The translations under genes and the position numbers were made by a program. From the NCBI GenBank assembly GCA_035549195.1, contig DASZRK010000020.1, forward strand, positions 31,171-95,170: a stretch of DNA of 64,000 nucleotides. Reading direction: 5' to 3'. Below, one piece after another: positions 14,597-23,150 of this stretch (position 1 is the stretch's first letter; every line of letters starts with the position of its first letter). Under the pieces are notes generated by a model. The model was given only the letters and a program-made list of their open reading frames with translations, was not told the origin of the DNA and did not search any database. Origin of the DNA: a bacterium. GTDB lineage: Bacteria; Oederibacteriota; Muellerivitia; Muellerivitales; Muellerivitaceae.

Positions 14597-15132
14597 TTCG
14601 CCGTCTTCGCCGCAAGCTCGATCTCCAACCGCTTCCGCTCGGCCTTGTAGGCATCCGCCAGTTCTTGAAGGGTGAACGGGGCAGGGCAGGCCGCTTCGAT
14701 GCGGGTCATGACCTCTTCCACTCCAACCATAACGACCAAAGGCCGCACTATTGGTTCAACAACAATTCTGCCGGCGGTCTTTAAAGCGTGTACTTCATGG
14801 GTCAAAAACTGTAGGTTTCGCAGGCTCACCATGTTGGGGATGCCATTCGTCACCCCGTCGCGCCGCAGGATGTGGTCCGGCTCGTAATTGCCCGAACGTA
14901 GCCACACGGCCGCCGGGACCCCCAAGGCCTTCTCGTAGACCAGCGCCAAGAGGGGCTTCGAATACCGCTGGAAGAACCTCTCCAAGGCCCCTTTTCGGGT
15001 GTTGGGGCTCGAATGCTTCAGGGGCTTCTTGAAGCGCCGCAGGTCCGTAGCCGGCCGATCCTTCTTGCGCTTCCCAATGGTCTTGGTCTCTTTGGTGGGC
15101 CGAATGCCCAGGGGGCCTTTGAAATCAGTCAT
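14593..15132 (-). CDS. Phage protein with HNH-like motif
   Basis: 179 residues. The basic N-terminus is followed by a segment (EPDHILRRDGVTNGIPN, then LRNLQFLTHEVHALKTAG) that resembles the HNH endonuclease core: DH, a following Asn, and a closing HxxxK. The zinc cysteines of many HNH enzymes are absent, and the first His sits in a DHI context, so it may be a minimal or degenerate member. The C-terminus (TLQELADAYKAERKRLE) is helical. It lies directly upstream of two DNA methyltransferases, which is of interest but not proof of a restriction pair. Confidence 0.55.
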   Translation of the reverse strand: MTDFKGPLGIRPTKETKTIGKRKKDRPATDLRRFKKPLKHSSPNTRKGALERFFQRYSKPLLALVYEKALGVPAAVWLRSGNYEPDHILRRDGVTNGIPNMVSLRNLQFLTHEVHALKTAGRIVVEPIVRPLVVMVGVEEVMTRIEAACPAPFTLQELADAYKAERKRLEIELAAKTAK

Positions 15133-15331
15133 TTTTTGTTTCCGCCTTAAAAAGCATTTGGACCAAAAAGGTCAGGACAACAGCCTGAAACCATGAGATG
15201 GGTTCAAGATGAAATAGAGGGGCCACCACGGGCCACAGCAACCGCAATCCCGTGCCAGTGACGAGAGACAGTGCTAAGTTCATCAACCCACGAAACAGAC
15301 CTATTAAAAAAAGCTGGATAAACCTTTCCAA
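15125..15331 (-). CDS. Phage membrane protein, 68 aa
   Basis: 68 residues from TTG at 15331, 6 bases after AAGGAGG. Two hydrophobic helices (FIQLFLIGLFRGLMNLALSL and AVVLTFLVQMLF) with a short loop between them. Size and topology are like a phage holin, but it lies far from any lysis gene, so this stays open. It overlaps the start of the HNH-like gene by 8 bases. Confidence 0.6.
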   Translation of the reverse strand: MERFIQLFLIGLFRGLMNLALSLVTGTGLRLLWPVVAPLFHLEPISWFQAVVLTFLVQMLFKAETKND

Positions 15332-15408
15332 ATCACACCTCCTTGATTCGCTGTCGCACCCACCGCCTCTACCGGGTGCCCCTCGTTGGCCCTAGGGCCG
15401 GTTCGTAT

Positions 15409-15909
15409 TCAAGGTCTTGGTGCGTATTCCAGCAACGGCTGGTCCGCCCGGACATAAAGGGGATGCCGGGGCGGCCCCGCCTTCGTTCGCCCCAAGTCAT
15501 AGGTTTTCACCCCACAAGCCCACAGGTCCCGCACCGAGAACCATTCCATGTCTTCGGCAATAGGCGACGATCCCCATGCGCACACCACTTCCCCGTATTC
15601 CATGGCCGTTTTCATCACGTGCTTCTTGTTGTCCGGCCCTATAACGTCGATGCCATTTTCAAAGGCTTCCCGCAGTTTCTTGGGGTCCGATGTCCGATAA
15701 GCGAAAATGTTGATCACTATGATCCCGTCTCTGCCCTCACGCTTCGCAAACCCTATGCACCGGCGGATTGTCGGATCGTCCTTTTCAGCGTCTGCCGTCG
15801 AGGGATTCAGCATCAAAAACACAAGCGCCCCCGCGCCCGAATCACCCCACCACCGTTCAAGCTGATAGCGATAAAGACCATCCGGGCTAATAGTTGCTCT
15901 TTGAATCAC
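15409..15909 (-). CDS. DUF1643 domain protein
   Basis: 166 residues from GTG at 15909 overlapping the stop of the gene before (GTGA). The N-terminus RYQLERWWGD, then LVFLMLNPSTADAEKDDPTIRRC and INIFAYRTSDPKKL, is the classic DUF1643 layout (LNPSTAD...DPT). GDGI-type strand and ACGVKTYDLGRTKAGPPRHPLY close the domain. DUF1643 proteins are common in phages and next to DNA-modification genes; the fold is thought to be related to uracil-DNA glycosylase-like or nucleotide-binding proteins, but no reaction is known. Confidence 0.85.
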   Translation of the reverse strand: MIQRATISPDGLYRYQLERWWGDSGAGALVFLMLNPSTADAEKDDPTIRRCIGFAKREGRDGIIVINIFAYRTSDPKKLREAFENGIDVIGPDNKKHVMKTAMEYGEVVCAWGSSPIAEDMEWFSVRDLWACGVKTYDLGRTKAGPPRHPLYVRADQPLLEYAPRP

Positions 15910-16190
15910 GCCTTTTCCTTTCCCCGCAGGTCCGCCGACGCATCTATCACCCGCGCCCTATCCCCCTCCCATTCGCCATAAAGCACGGGCCTTTCGCACC
16001 ACTCGTTCCACGCCTTCACGAACACCTTCCGCGCCTTGCGGCCCATAACCCATTGCCTGGTCAGCTTGGGCAAAGGCACCGCAGGACTCAGAAAACCAGG
16101 GTGTGTTTGACCGGTGGGTGTCCCAGTCCACAGCTCCCTACGTTTTTCAGCAGTTTTCATCAATTCCAGCAGGTCCGCCGCCGCGCTCAT
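15906..16190 (-). CDS. Phage hypothetical protein, 94 aa
   Basis: 94 residues from ATG at 16190, which overlaps the preceding stop (ATGA); the longer frame is not used. MSAAADLLELMKTAEKRR begins a helix, and a basic Trp-containing core follows (TRQWVMGRKARKVFVKAWNEW). It may bind nucleic acid. No family recognised. It is one of five genes here that overlap end to start. Confidence 0.6.
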   Translation of the reverse strand: MSAAADLLELMKTAEKRRELWTGTPTGQTHPGFLSPAVPLPKLTRQWVMGRKARKVFVKAWNEWCERPVLYGEWEGDRARVIDASADLRGKEKA

Positions 16191-16573
16191 CGTCCCATCC
16201 CCAAGTCCGCCGCCGGCACCATCACGATCTCCACGCGAAAGCCCTGGGCCTCCTTCTCCTTCGCCAGGGCCATCAATCCCTCGAACCCTCCGTGAAGGCT
16301 CAACTGAAACGGGCCTTTTACGAAGTTTTTCTTCAACGAATAGCCTTGTTTCATGACATTTAAGACCTCTTCCGCTTTCGCCATCAGAACCGGGTCCTTC
16401 TTCAGTTCCGAATGGTAGTTGTCCAAAATGGCCTCTAAGGTCAGCGTCTTCGAAAGCGACTTCTCCGTCCCAAGGCTCAGCAGGTACTCCTTCCAATCCA
16501 AGCCACCAAAAAGGCCTAAAGACTTAGGAATTTTGGTTTGGACCCTCCGCCTCTGCCGGGCTGTCGTCGTCAT
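16187..16573 (-). CDS. Phage hypothetical protein, 128 aa
   Basis: 128 residues from ATG at 16573 overlapping the upstream stop. A basic N-terminus (RQRRRVQTKIPK) precedes a helical middle (LEAILDNYHSELKKDPVLMA) and a C-terminal strand (FRVEIVMVPAADLG). No family recognised. Confidence 0.6.
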   Translation of the reverse strand: MTTTARQRRRVQTKIPKSLGLFGGLDWKEYLLSLGTEKSLSKTLTLEAILDNYHSELKKDPVLMAKAEEVLNVMKQGYSLKKNFVKGPFQLSLHGGFEGLMALAKEKEAQGFRVEIVMVPAADLGMGR

Positions 16574-16848
16574 CGAGCGCCAGCTTCGGATTTGGCTTTA
16601 GCCTTCAACCTGGATTCAGGCCTCCAGCCTCCCTTCGCTTCCGGGACAAAAGGTTCAGGGATAAAACCCTCTTGGGCAGCCTTTTCCAAAAGCAACTTCT
16701 TAAAAAATCTTCCAAGGCCCCTTTTGTTGGGCAACTTGCAATAGGGGCCCCATCCCCTCGAACCGGCCCACTTCATAAGGATTTCTTGCTCTTCCTTGGT
16801 GCATCCGATCAAAATACCTTTATCTGGCCCGTGATATTCACCCATCAC
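16570..16848 (-). CDS. Phage hypothetical protein, 92 aa
   Basis: 92 residues from GTG at 16848 (GTGA overlap with the gene before); an ATG one codon later is equally possible. Contains GCTKEEQEILMKWAGSRGWG and a basic C-terminus. A small DNA-binding or accessory role would fit the replication neighbourhood but is not shown. Confidence 0.55.
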   Translation of the reverse strand: MMGEYHGPDKGILIGCTKEEQEILMKWAGSRGWGPYCKLPNKRGLGRFFKKLLLEKAAQEGFIPEPFVPEAKGGWRPESRLKAKAKSEAGAR

Positions 16849-17426
16849 CCCGCCTGCCTTTGGGTTTCCAGTTGTTCCAACAGGATCTTTCGCTTTTCCT
16901 GGTATTGCAGGTTCAGGATGTCGCTGTTATTGGGGTTATTCATGGCTTTCTCCAACTTGTCCAACTCCATGGACAGCTTCGAAGCGTCCTGCCCCTGTAG
17001 TAAGTCCGTCTGTATGTCTGTCAGTCCGTCAGTCAGTCGTCGAACATTGTTCGAAGTAGGTTCGAACCTCCGCATTTGGTCCCTCATGGCCTTCAGGCTC
17101 TCGTTCCGGGTCGATACCGTATCCAGCTTTTTCAGCAGGGTCGGGCATTGGATCCGGTTGTTGGGGCCCCTCTTGAAAAGCCCCAGGTCCTCACACGACT
17201 TCAAAATGGCCTCAATGCGGTCGATGGAGGTCCGACCCCCGAAGATCCGGGCGATATGGGGGGTTTTTTCCTCCAGTTCCATCGTCGGGTTCTGGCCGTC
17301 CAGGCGGGTGGCGATCAACTCCACCACCACCCAGTAAATCCCCAGACCCTCGGCCCCCCACCGGTCCGCCAGGTCCACCAACTTGGGGTCGGTATGGGCG
17401 TTGCTGTCATGCTGGAACCACTTCAA
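16845..17426 (-). CDS. Replication initiator-like protein, DUF4373 type
   Basis: 193 residues from TTG at 17426, overlapping the upstream stop (TTGA). The N-terminus MKWFQHDSNAHTDPKLVDLA, then GIYWVVVELIATRLDG, is the DUF4373/Lin1244-type winged-helix start found in phage replication proteins (xFxHDxxAxxDPKxxxL). The middle is a second helical block; the C-terminus is a coiled coil (ELDKLEKAMNNPNNS, EKRKILLEQLE). It likely binds the phage origin and recruits host replication proteins; no helicase or primase gene is near. Family recognition is by motif. Confidence 0.75.
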   Translation of the reverse strand: MKWFQHDSNAHTDPKLVDLADRWGAEGLGIYWVVVELIATRLDGQNPTMELEEKTPHIARIFGGRTSIDRIEAILKSCEDLGLFKRGPNNRIQCPTLLKKLDTVSTRNESLKAMRDQMRRFEPTSNNVRRLTDGLTDIQTDLLQGQDASKLSMELDKLEKAMNNPNNSDILNLQYQEKRKILLEQLETQRQAG

Positions 17427-17734
17427 GCCGCTTGTCCTTTCCGCTCAAAAGGCCAGGGTTTATGGGCGTATCGGCTGGTCTGGGTGGCCACGCCATCGGT
17501 CTTGAAATGCTTCCGCGGCGCGGGGTTGTATTTGGTCAGCGGGCCAGTGGGGACGATCCGTCGGGCCATCATCAGGCGCCACCGGCGGGACCCATTCTTG
17601 GGGGTTGGACCGCGGCGCCAGTCCCACCGCCGCATGATCTTGTTGAAGTTCTTGGGCCAAGAATCCAGCCCCAGGTCCTTCGATGCAGACCCCATCCAAG
17701 CCACGGCCGCCGTTAAAAAACTCCTGAAATTCAT
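17423..17734 (-). CDS. Basic phage protein, 103 aa
   Basis: 103 residues from ATG at 17734 with GAAAGGAAAA upstream. Highly basic and Trp-rich (KIMRRWDWRRGPTPKNG, RRWRLMMARRI), with no acidic patches, so nucleic-acid binding is likely. Its stop overlaps the TTG of the replication-like gene. No family recognised. Confidence 0.55.
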   Translation of the reverse strand: MNFRSFLTAAVAWMGSASKDLGLDSWPKNFNKIMRRWDWRRGPTPKNGSRRWRLMMARRIVPTGPLTKYNPAPRKHFKTDGVATQTSRYAHKPWPFERKGQAA

Positions 17735-17744
17735 GCTTTTCCTT

Positions 17745-18236
17745 TCACCGCATCATCCAGGCGTCGCCCAGGTCCAACTGAACGTCCGCCGGTTTCACCA
17801 TCTTTTTCGACTTGAAGATCGCCCGGGCCATGCGGTCCGAAGCCGGGTCCTTGGGGCGGTACTGCTTGCAAAAGGCCACGAAATCGCCAAAGGCCTCGGT
17901 CTTGCCCCCTGACGTGCGCCATAACCAGATGGTCCGCTTCAGCAGGTCCCCCGACAGACCCGTCTGTTCTTCCACCACGTCCCACTTCACCCAGTAGCGG
18001 GCATGGGTGCCGGTCCCGTGGCTTTCGGGCTTTGATTCCACCGGCCACCCCCACTTGGTGCGGATCTCGGGGATGCGGCTTCTCAGGGTCGTCACCTTCC
18101 CGCAGGGCTGGCCCTCGGTCAGTTCTTCGCACTCCGTATGGGTCAAAGACCCCCGTTCCAAGAGCAAGACGATGCAGGTCAGCGTCTGGCCTGAATGTCG
18201 GCTGGCGGGATAGGTTTTGGCCTCTGCTGCGTTCAT
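17745..18236 (-). CDS. Phage winged-helix-like protein, 163 aa
   Basis: 163 residues from ATG at 18236 with GAGG upstream. The N-terminal half (RHSGQTLTCIVLLLERGSLT, then LTEGQPCGKVTTLRSRIPEIR, then KWGWPVESK) is a winged helix seen in phage proteins that regulate or initiate replication: an HTH with RI.ELR and a following W.I strand. The C-terminal half is basic and helical. It precedes the replication-like gene by one gene. DNA binding is likely; a specific job is not known. Confidence 0.65.
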   Translation of the reverse strand: MNAAEAKTYPASRHSGQTLTCIVLLLERGSLTHTECEELTEGQPCGKVTTLRSRIPEIRTKWGWPVESKPESHGTGTHARYWVKWDVVEEQTGLSGDLLKRTIWLWRTSGGKTEAFGDFVAFCKQYRPKDPASDRMARAIFKSKKMVKPADVQLDLGDAWMMR

Positions 18237-18581
18237 CGAAACCTCAAAAAATGTTGGCGGCCGGCGGGACTTGGCGTTAACCGCACCCGCAATTCCCCAT
18301 GAGACCGTAAGCCCGATAAAGGGTTCCGCTATCCCTCACCCGTTCTTAAGCGGGGTGTTGGGGCAACTCGATAGCGTGGTTTCTCATCTGGCGTTCTCTA
18401 ATTGGACTACAACCGCCTCACCCTTTGCCCTTTCACAGGCTCAGGTAATTCCCCGGCACCCTGTCTAGGCCTTCGCCATTACCCCCAGGGTTCGTCACGT
18501 TGGTGTTAAAACGTATGGGTGACCCGTTGTCTTTTCGGGGCTCCAAAACCCTTGGACCCCTCACGATCGACTTCGGCCGGT
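18237..18581. other. Gene-free, structure-rich stretch in the prophage
   Basis: No convincing gene lies in these 345 bases, although the prophage elsewhere is packed with overlapping genes. Complementary segments include nested stems at 18299-18387 (ATGAGACC/GGTTTCTCAT, CGCTATC/GATAGCG, CCCG/CGGG), GGTAAT/ATTACC at 18444-18449 and 18478-18483 crossed by ACAGG/CCTGT at 18435-18439 and 18460-18464, and a hairpin at 18537-18560. No tRNA, tmRNA or known riboswitch motif is present. It could be a structured RNA, an origin or a control region. Confidence 0.6.
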
Positions 18582-18731
18582 TCACTTTTTCTTTCGGATC
18601 TCGTCAATGACCGAAAGAGCTGCAAACGCGATACAAAATGTCAAAAAACCCTCTTCCGCTTTTTCCGGGAAGAGGACCATGATGGTCAGCCCGCCTATGA
18701 GCAAAGCGTACATTGGAATTTTGTTGTTCAT
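18582..18731 (-). CDS. Phage membrane microprotein, 49 aa
   Basis: 49 codons from ATG at 18731, which overlaps the stop of the 63-aa gene (ATGA), to TGA at 18582. Two hydrophobic stretches (MYALLIGGLTIMVLF and FLTFCIAFAALSV) are joined by a short acidic loop, and the protein ends in a basic IRKKK. A small double-pass membrane protein; role unknown. Confidence 0.6.
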   Translation of the reverse strand: MNNKIPMYALLIGGLTIMVLFPEKAEEGFLTFCIAFAALSVIDEIRKKK

Positions 18732-18919
18732 GGGTAACACTCCGCATCCGCCCCGGTCAGGGCAATGTCACGGATCAAGGCGTCTTGTTCGGCATTCGTG
18801 GGGTTGGTCCGCTTGTATTCGTCGCGGCAAGCCACGTCGCAGTATTCCAAGAACCCCACATGCCCGCAGTTGCGGCAGGGCTTGGGGTAAGAGGAAATTT
18901 CAAAGGGGTCAATCGACAT
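18728..18919 (-). CDS. Small zinc-finger phage protein, 63 aa
   Basis: 63 residues. CRNCGHVGFLEYCDVACRDEY forms a CxxC...CxxxC array like a MYND or FLZ-type treble-clef fragment. Its start lies inside the last codons of the gene before it (11-base overlap). It may bind protein or nucleic acid. No family assigned. Confidence 0.6.
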   Translation of the reverse strand: MSIDPFEISSYPKPCRNCGHVGFLEYCDVACRDEYKRTNPTNAEQDALIRDIALTGADAECYP

Positions 18920-19421
18920 AGCGGGTCCTTTCGGGCAAGCCCATCTGGGCGGCCGTCAGGCCAAAGGCCTGTTCGATGCGCTCGTAGGTGATGCGATGCC
19001 AGCGGGGGTTGGAAATTTCGAGGGAATGCACATACCGCTTCTTGTTCAGGTCCACCGCCGAAAGCCGGGCGATGTCGTAGCTGACCTGGTCCATCTGCTC
19101 GTAGCGGCTTTCCCGTTGGGCGGGGAACCGCTCGATCCAAAGCACTTCGTTGGGGTCGATGCGGCCATAACCCTGGACAAGGAACCACTTGGCCCAAATG
19201 TGGGCCGCAGCCACCTGGCCCACGTCCTTCAGGCTGAAAGGTTCGTCGGGGTTCTGGGTCATCATCACCACGGCCGGGATGCGGGCGGTGGGGTAGTCCT
19301 TGTGGACGAAGATGTTCAGCCCCAGGCGGTATCGGCAGCCGGAATTCAAGGTGATCTCGTAGTCCGGCAGGTCCACGGTCATCCGGGCGGTGGGTGTGAA
19401 GGTGTGGATCGAAGCGGTCAT
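18909..19421 (-). CDS. Phage hypothetical protein, 170 aa
   Basis: 170 residues from ATG at 19421, chosen because GGGGGCC lies before it and because it overlaps the stop of a 35-codon gene (ATGA); a longer frame to 19490 conflicts with that gene. MTASIHTFTPTARMTVDLPD starts a strand-rich N-terminus; the C-terminus is helical (NPRWHRITYERIEQAFGL). No family recognised. It is nearly the first gene after rnpB. Confidence 0.6.
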   Translation of the reverse strand: MTASIHTFTPTARMTVDLPDYEITLNSGCRYRLGLNIFVHKDYPTARIPAVVMMTQNPDEPFSLKDVGQVAAAHIWAKWFLVQGYGRIDPNEVLWIERFPAQRESRYEQMDQVSYDIARLSAVDLNKKRYVHSLEISNPRWHRITYERIEQAFGLTAAQMGLPERTRYVD

Positions 19422-19525
19422 GAAAGGCCCCCAAAGCACAAAAAGCCAGTTCGAGGGGCGGGGCTGGTGGACCCCGCTGGCGTTGGCCACCCAGCGAACT
19501 GACTTTTTTTAATTTGGTTCTTCAT
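19418..19525 (-). CDS. Small phage protein, 35 codons, at the prophage edge
   Basis: 35 codons from ATG at 19525 with GGGGAT upstream to TGA at 19418, whose last bases overlap the start of the next gene. MKNQIKKSQFAGWPTP, then a Pro/Ser/Thr-rich tail. The overlap and ribosome binding site support it; otherwise little can be said. It is the first gene of the prophage on this side. The same bases could also fold: AAGTCAGTTCG pairs with CGAACTGGCTT around two small hairpins. Confidence 0.5.
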   Translation of the reverse strand: MKNQIKKSQFAGWPTPAGSTSPAPRTGFLCFGGLS

Positions 19526-19619
19526 GATCCCCGCCACCACGGGAGATGGGGGCCGGAAATGAAAAAGGCCCCAAACGCTTGCGCGAATGGAGCCTTATAC
19601 CATCGGTTTTTTAAAAACT

Positions 19620-20024
19620 AGGAAGCAGGGAATAAGCCGAGTTTTGTAGATGTGATCATTTCTCTAGCGGGAGACGTTACCGGTCCCGTCCAGCGATCTT
19701 ACCCGAAGGCCCCCTTCTCCTTTGACGGAGAAGAATGGAGCGGACCGCTCCCAAGCCTCCCTATTTGATCTTGCTCCGGATGGGGTTTGCCATGCCGTCA
19801 CACTCGCGTGGAACGCGGTGGGCTCTTACCCCACCTTTTCACCCTTACACCTTGGAGCTTTAGGCTCCTCGGTGCGGTTTGTTTTCTGTGGCACTTTCCT
19901 TCAACCCCCAGCCGCTTGCGCGTTAGGAGCCGACCGGGTGTTACCCGGCATCCTGTCCTGCGGAGCTCGGACTTTCCTCGATCCCCCGGGAACCCCGGGT
20001 GACCGCGATCACGTACCTGCTTCC
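19620..20024 (-). ncRNA. rnpB: RNase P RNA, bacterial type A
   Basis: The catalytic RNA of RNase P, which trims tRNA 5' ends. On the minus strand the 5' part carries GAGGAAAGTCCGAGCTCC (19962-19979), the conserved P4 start, and the middle carries GGTAAGAGCCCACCG (about 19817-19832), the classic J11/12-P12 signature. The 3' part has AACTCGGCTTAT (19631-19642), the other half of P4. The ends pair: GGAAGCAGG (20016-20024) with CCTGCTTCC at 19621-19629. Length of about 405 fits type A. The prophage begins immediately beyond the 3' end. Confidence 0.95.
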
Positions 20025-20122
20025 AAAAAACATGATAGGGGCAAAAAGAGCCAAAATCCAGGGAAGCAAAAACGACTTTGCCGCAAATCCGCGCGGATCC
20101 GCGCCAATTCCCGGCAAGGCCT

Positions 20123-20530
20123 TTAAGCCGTCAGATGGTCGTCGATGCCCTGGTTGGCCAGCCGGTCGGCGTGCTTGTTCTCTTCCCGGGGCACATGCTT
20201 GTAACCCGTGACCTTCAGGTGCCTCAAGTGGCCCTGGGCCTCCTGGTAAAGGGGCTTGATGTTCTCGTGCTTGACCTTGTATTCACCCGCCAATTGACGG
20301 ATGAGGAGTTGGCTGTCGGCCAGGATCTCGACCGGCGAAAGCTTGTGCTTCACGCAATAGTCCAGGGCGGCGATGAGGGCCTTGTATTCGGCCACGTTGT
20401 TGGTGACCTCCCCGATGTACCGGGCGATCTCGTGGACGACCTTCCCGTGGGCGTCGAAGATGACCGCCCCGATGCCCGAGGGGCCCGGGTTCCCCCGGGA
20501 AGCGCCGTCGCTGAAGATGCGGTAGGACAT
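20123..20530 (-). CDS. rnhA: RNase HI-like ribonuclease
   Basis: 135 residues, an RNase HI of the short type. The catalytic acids are D8 (FSDGASRGNPGPSG), E48 (NNVAEYKAL), D72 (LADSQLL) and D122 (HADRLAN), all present, so it should cut RNA in RNA-DNA hybrids. It lacks a hybrid-binding domain. The gene is transcribed toward rnpB from ATG at 20530. Members of this family differ from E. coli RnhA in lacking the basic handle loop; other RNase H genes could exist elsewhere in the genome. Confidence 0.88.
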   Translation of the reverse strand: MSYRIFSDGASRGNPGPSGIGAVIFDAHGKVVHEIARYIGEVTNNVAEYKALIAALDYCVKHKLSPVEILADSQLLIRQLAGEYKVKHENIKPLYQEAQGHLRHLKVTGYKHVPREENKHADRLANQGIDDHLTA

Positions 20531-20551
20531 AAGACCCCTTAAACCTTTTTG

Positions 20552-20639
20552 ACCACCCAGGGCACCAAGTCAAGCCAAGTTGGGCCCCGGCCAAGATCCT
20601 TAGCCTGGATCTTTTTGACTTCCTGGGGAACTGGGTGGT
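20552..20639. repeat. Long imperfect inverted repeat between genes
   Basis: ACCACCCAG (20552-20560) pairs with CTGGGTGGT (20631-20639). Inside are AAGTCAA/TTGACTT and AGATCC/GGATCT pairs, giving a long hairpin of about 88 bases in the gap between the CIA30-like gene and the RNase H gene. It may end transcription or be a mobile palindromic element. Confidence 0.6.
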
Positions 20640-20655
20640 TCGATCGCTTTGTCTT

Positions 20656-21402
20656 TTACTTCACTAAAACAACATCATCGACCTTAAGGTCGTAGTCGGC
20701 CTCGTGGATCTCGGGTGAGAAGGCCAGTTGGGTCACGTCCGAAAGGTCGTGGGGCAATTGGGTCCCCCAGGAGGGTTGGGCGAAGTGGCTGAGGGCGATC
20801 TTGACCAGGGTCCATTGGTCGTTGGCCTGGAAGTCGGCCTGGAACTCGCAGTAATCCTTCACCGCCTGGCGCCGCAGGGTGACGATGTAATATTTCCCGT
20901 CGCCCTTGGCGGCGAACCAAAGTTCCTTGAAGCCGTTCAGGTCCGCGACCTTGCCCTGGTTGTTCAAGGGGACCGAAAGGAAGGACCAGGTCCAAGGGGC
21001 CTCATTGGGCCCTAAATGGCCCTTCATCCCCGCGCAATAGCCGGGGGAAAGGGGCGATCCCTTTTCCAGCCTCTGATAGGGGGAAGGGTCCAATGCGGTC
21101 CCCATATTATTGTGGTCGCAATCGGCCGACCAATAGCCGATGCCGGAGTTAGGGCTGGCTTGCTCGAAATCGTCCAGCTTCCAGGCGCCCTCCGGGACCT
21201 TCACGGATCCCTTGTCCTTGATCTCGACGGTCTGTCCCATGCCCAGCTTGGCCCGAAGGTCCAGGATCTCGCGGCGCTGGCGGTAGATCTCGGCCTTCAG
21301 CTGGTCGTTGGTCCATCCGGTCAGGGAACCTTCCGAAGGGGCGACCTGGGCCCACAAAAGACCCGCGGCAAGGAACACCATGAATGGAAACATCTTCTTC
21401 AT
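20656..21402 (-). CDS. Secreted CIA30-like carbohydrate-binding protein
   Basis: 248 residues with a signal peptide (MKKMFPFMVFLAAGLLWAQ). A short coiled-coil-like segment (residues 33-52) precedes a jelly-roll domain of CIA30 or carbohydrate-binding type: WKLDDFEQASPNSGIGYW at about 73-90, FKELWFAAKGDGKYYIVTLRR around 160-180 and the closing YDLKVDDVVLVK. Such domains bind glycans, often in cell-surface or secreted proteins. The gene faces away from the DUF1800 gene, and they probably share a promoter region. Ligand unknown. Confidence 0.65.
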   Translation of the reverse strand: MKKMFPFMVFLAAGLLWAQVAPSEGSLTGWTNDQLKAEIYRQRREILDLRAKLGMGQTVEIKDKGSVKVPEGAWKLDDFEQASPNSGIGYWSADCDHNNMGTALDPSPYQRLEKGSPLSPGYCAGMKGHLGPNEAPWTWSFLSVPLNNQGKVADLNGFKELWFAAKGDGKYYIVTLRRQAVKDYCEFQADFQANDQWTLVKIALSHFAQPSWGTQLPHDLSDVTQLAFSPEIHEADYDLKVDDVVLVK

Positions 21403-21599
21403 ACGGCCTCCGAGCGGCTTCGATTTTGGAGTCCCCTAAGCGCGGCCCCGCGGACCTTCACCGACCTTCGAGGGTCTTAGATTACCCCAAGAATGGACGA
21501 CGGACTCCCCCAAAGTGTCGTGCGCCGGCTCGTTATATATTTCACGGGTCCGGGCCGGAACTTCTTGTGGCTCCCGGACGACAGGTATATTCTTTTCGC

Positions 21600-23146
<1,547 letters not shown>

Positions 23147-23150
<4 letters not shown>

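Noticed and set aside
18217..18468. Plus-strand frame of 83 codons in the gene-free stretch
   Set aside because: It starts inside the winged-helix gene on the other strand, lacks a ribosome binding site, and is opposite to every phage gene.
18237..18581. tRNA or tmRNA gene
   Set aside because: No T-loop GTTCRANYC or acceptor pairing and no tag-peptide frame found.
1..19530. Diversity-generating retroelement, as in BPP-1
   Set aside because: No reverse transcriptase or template repeat is in view; if present it lies beyond the left edge.
1..19530. CRISPR array or insertion sequence in the prophage
   Set aside because: No spaced repeats or transposase genes seen.
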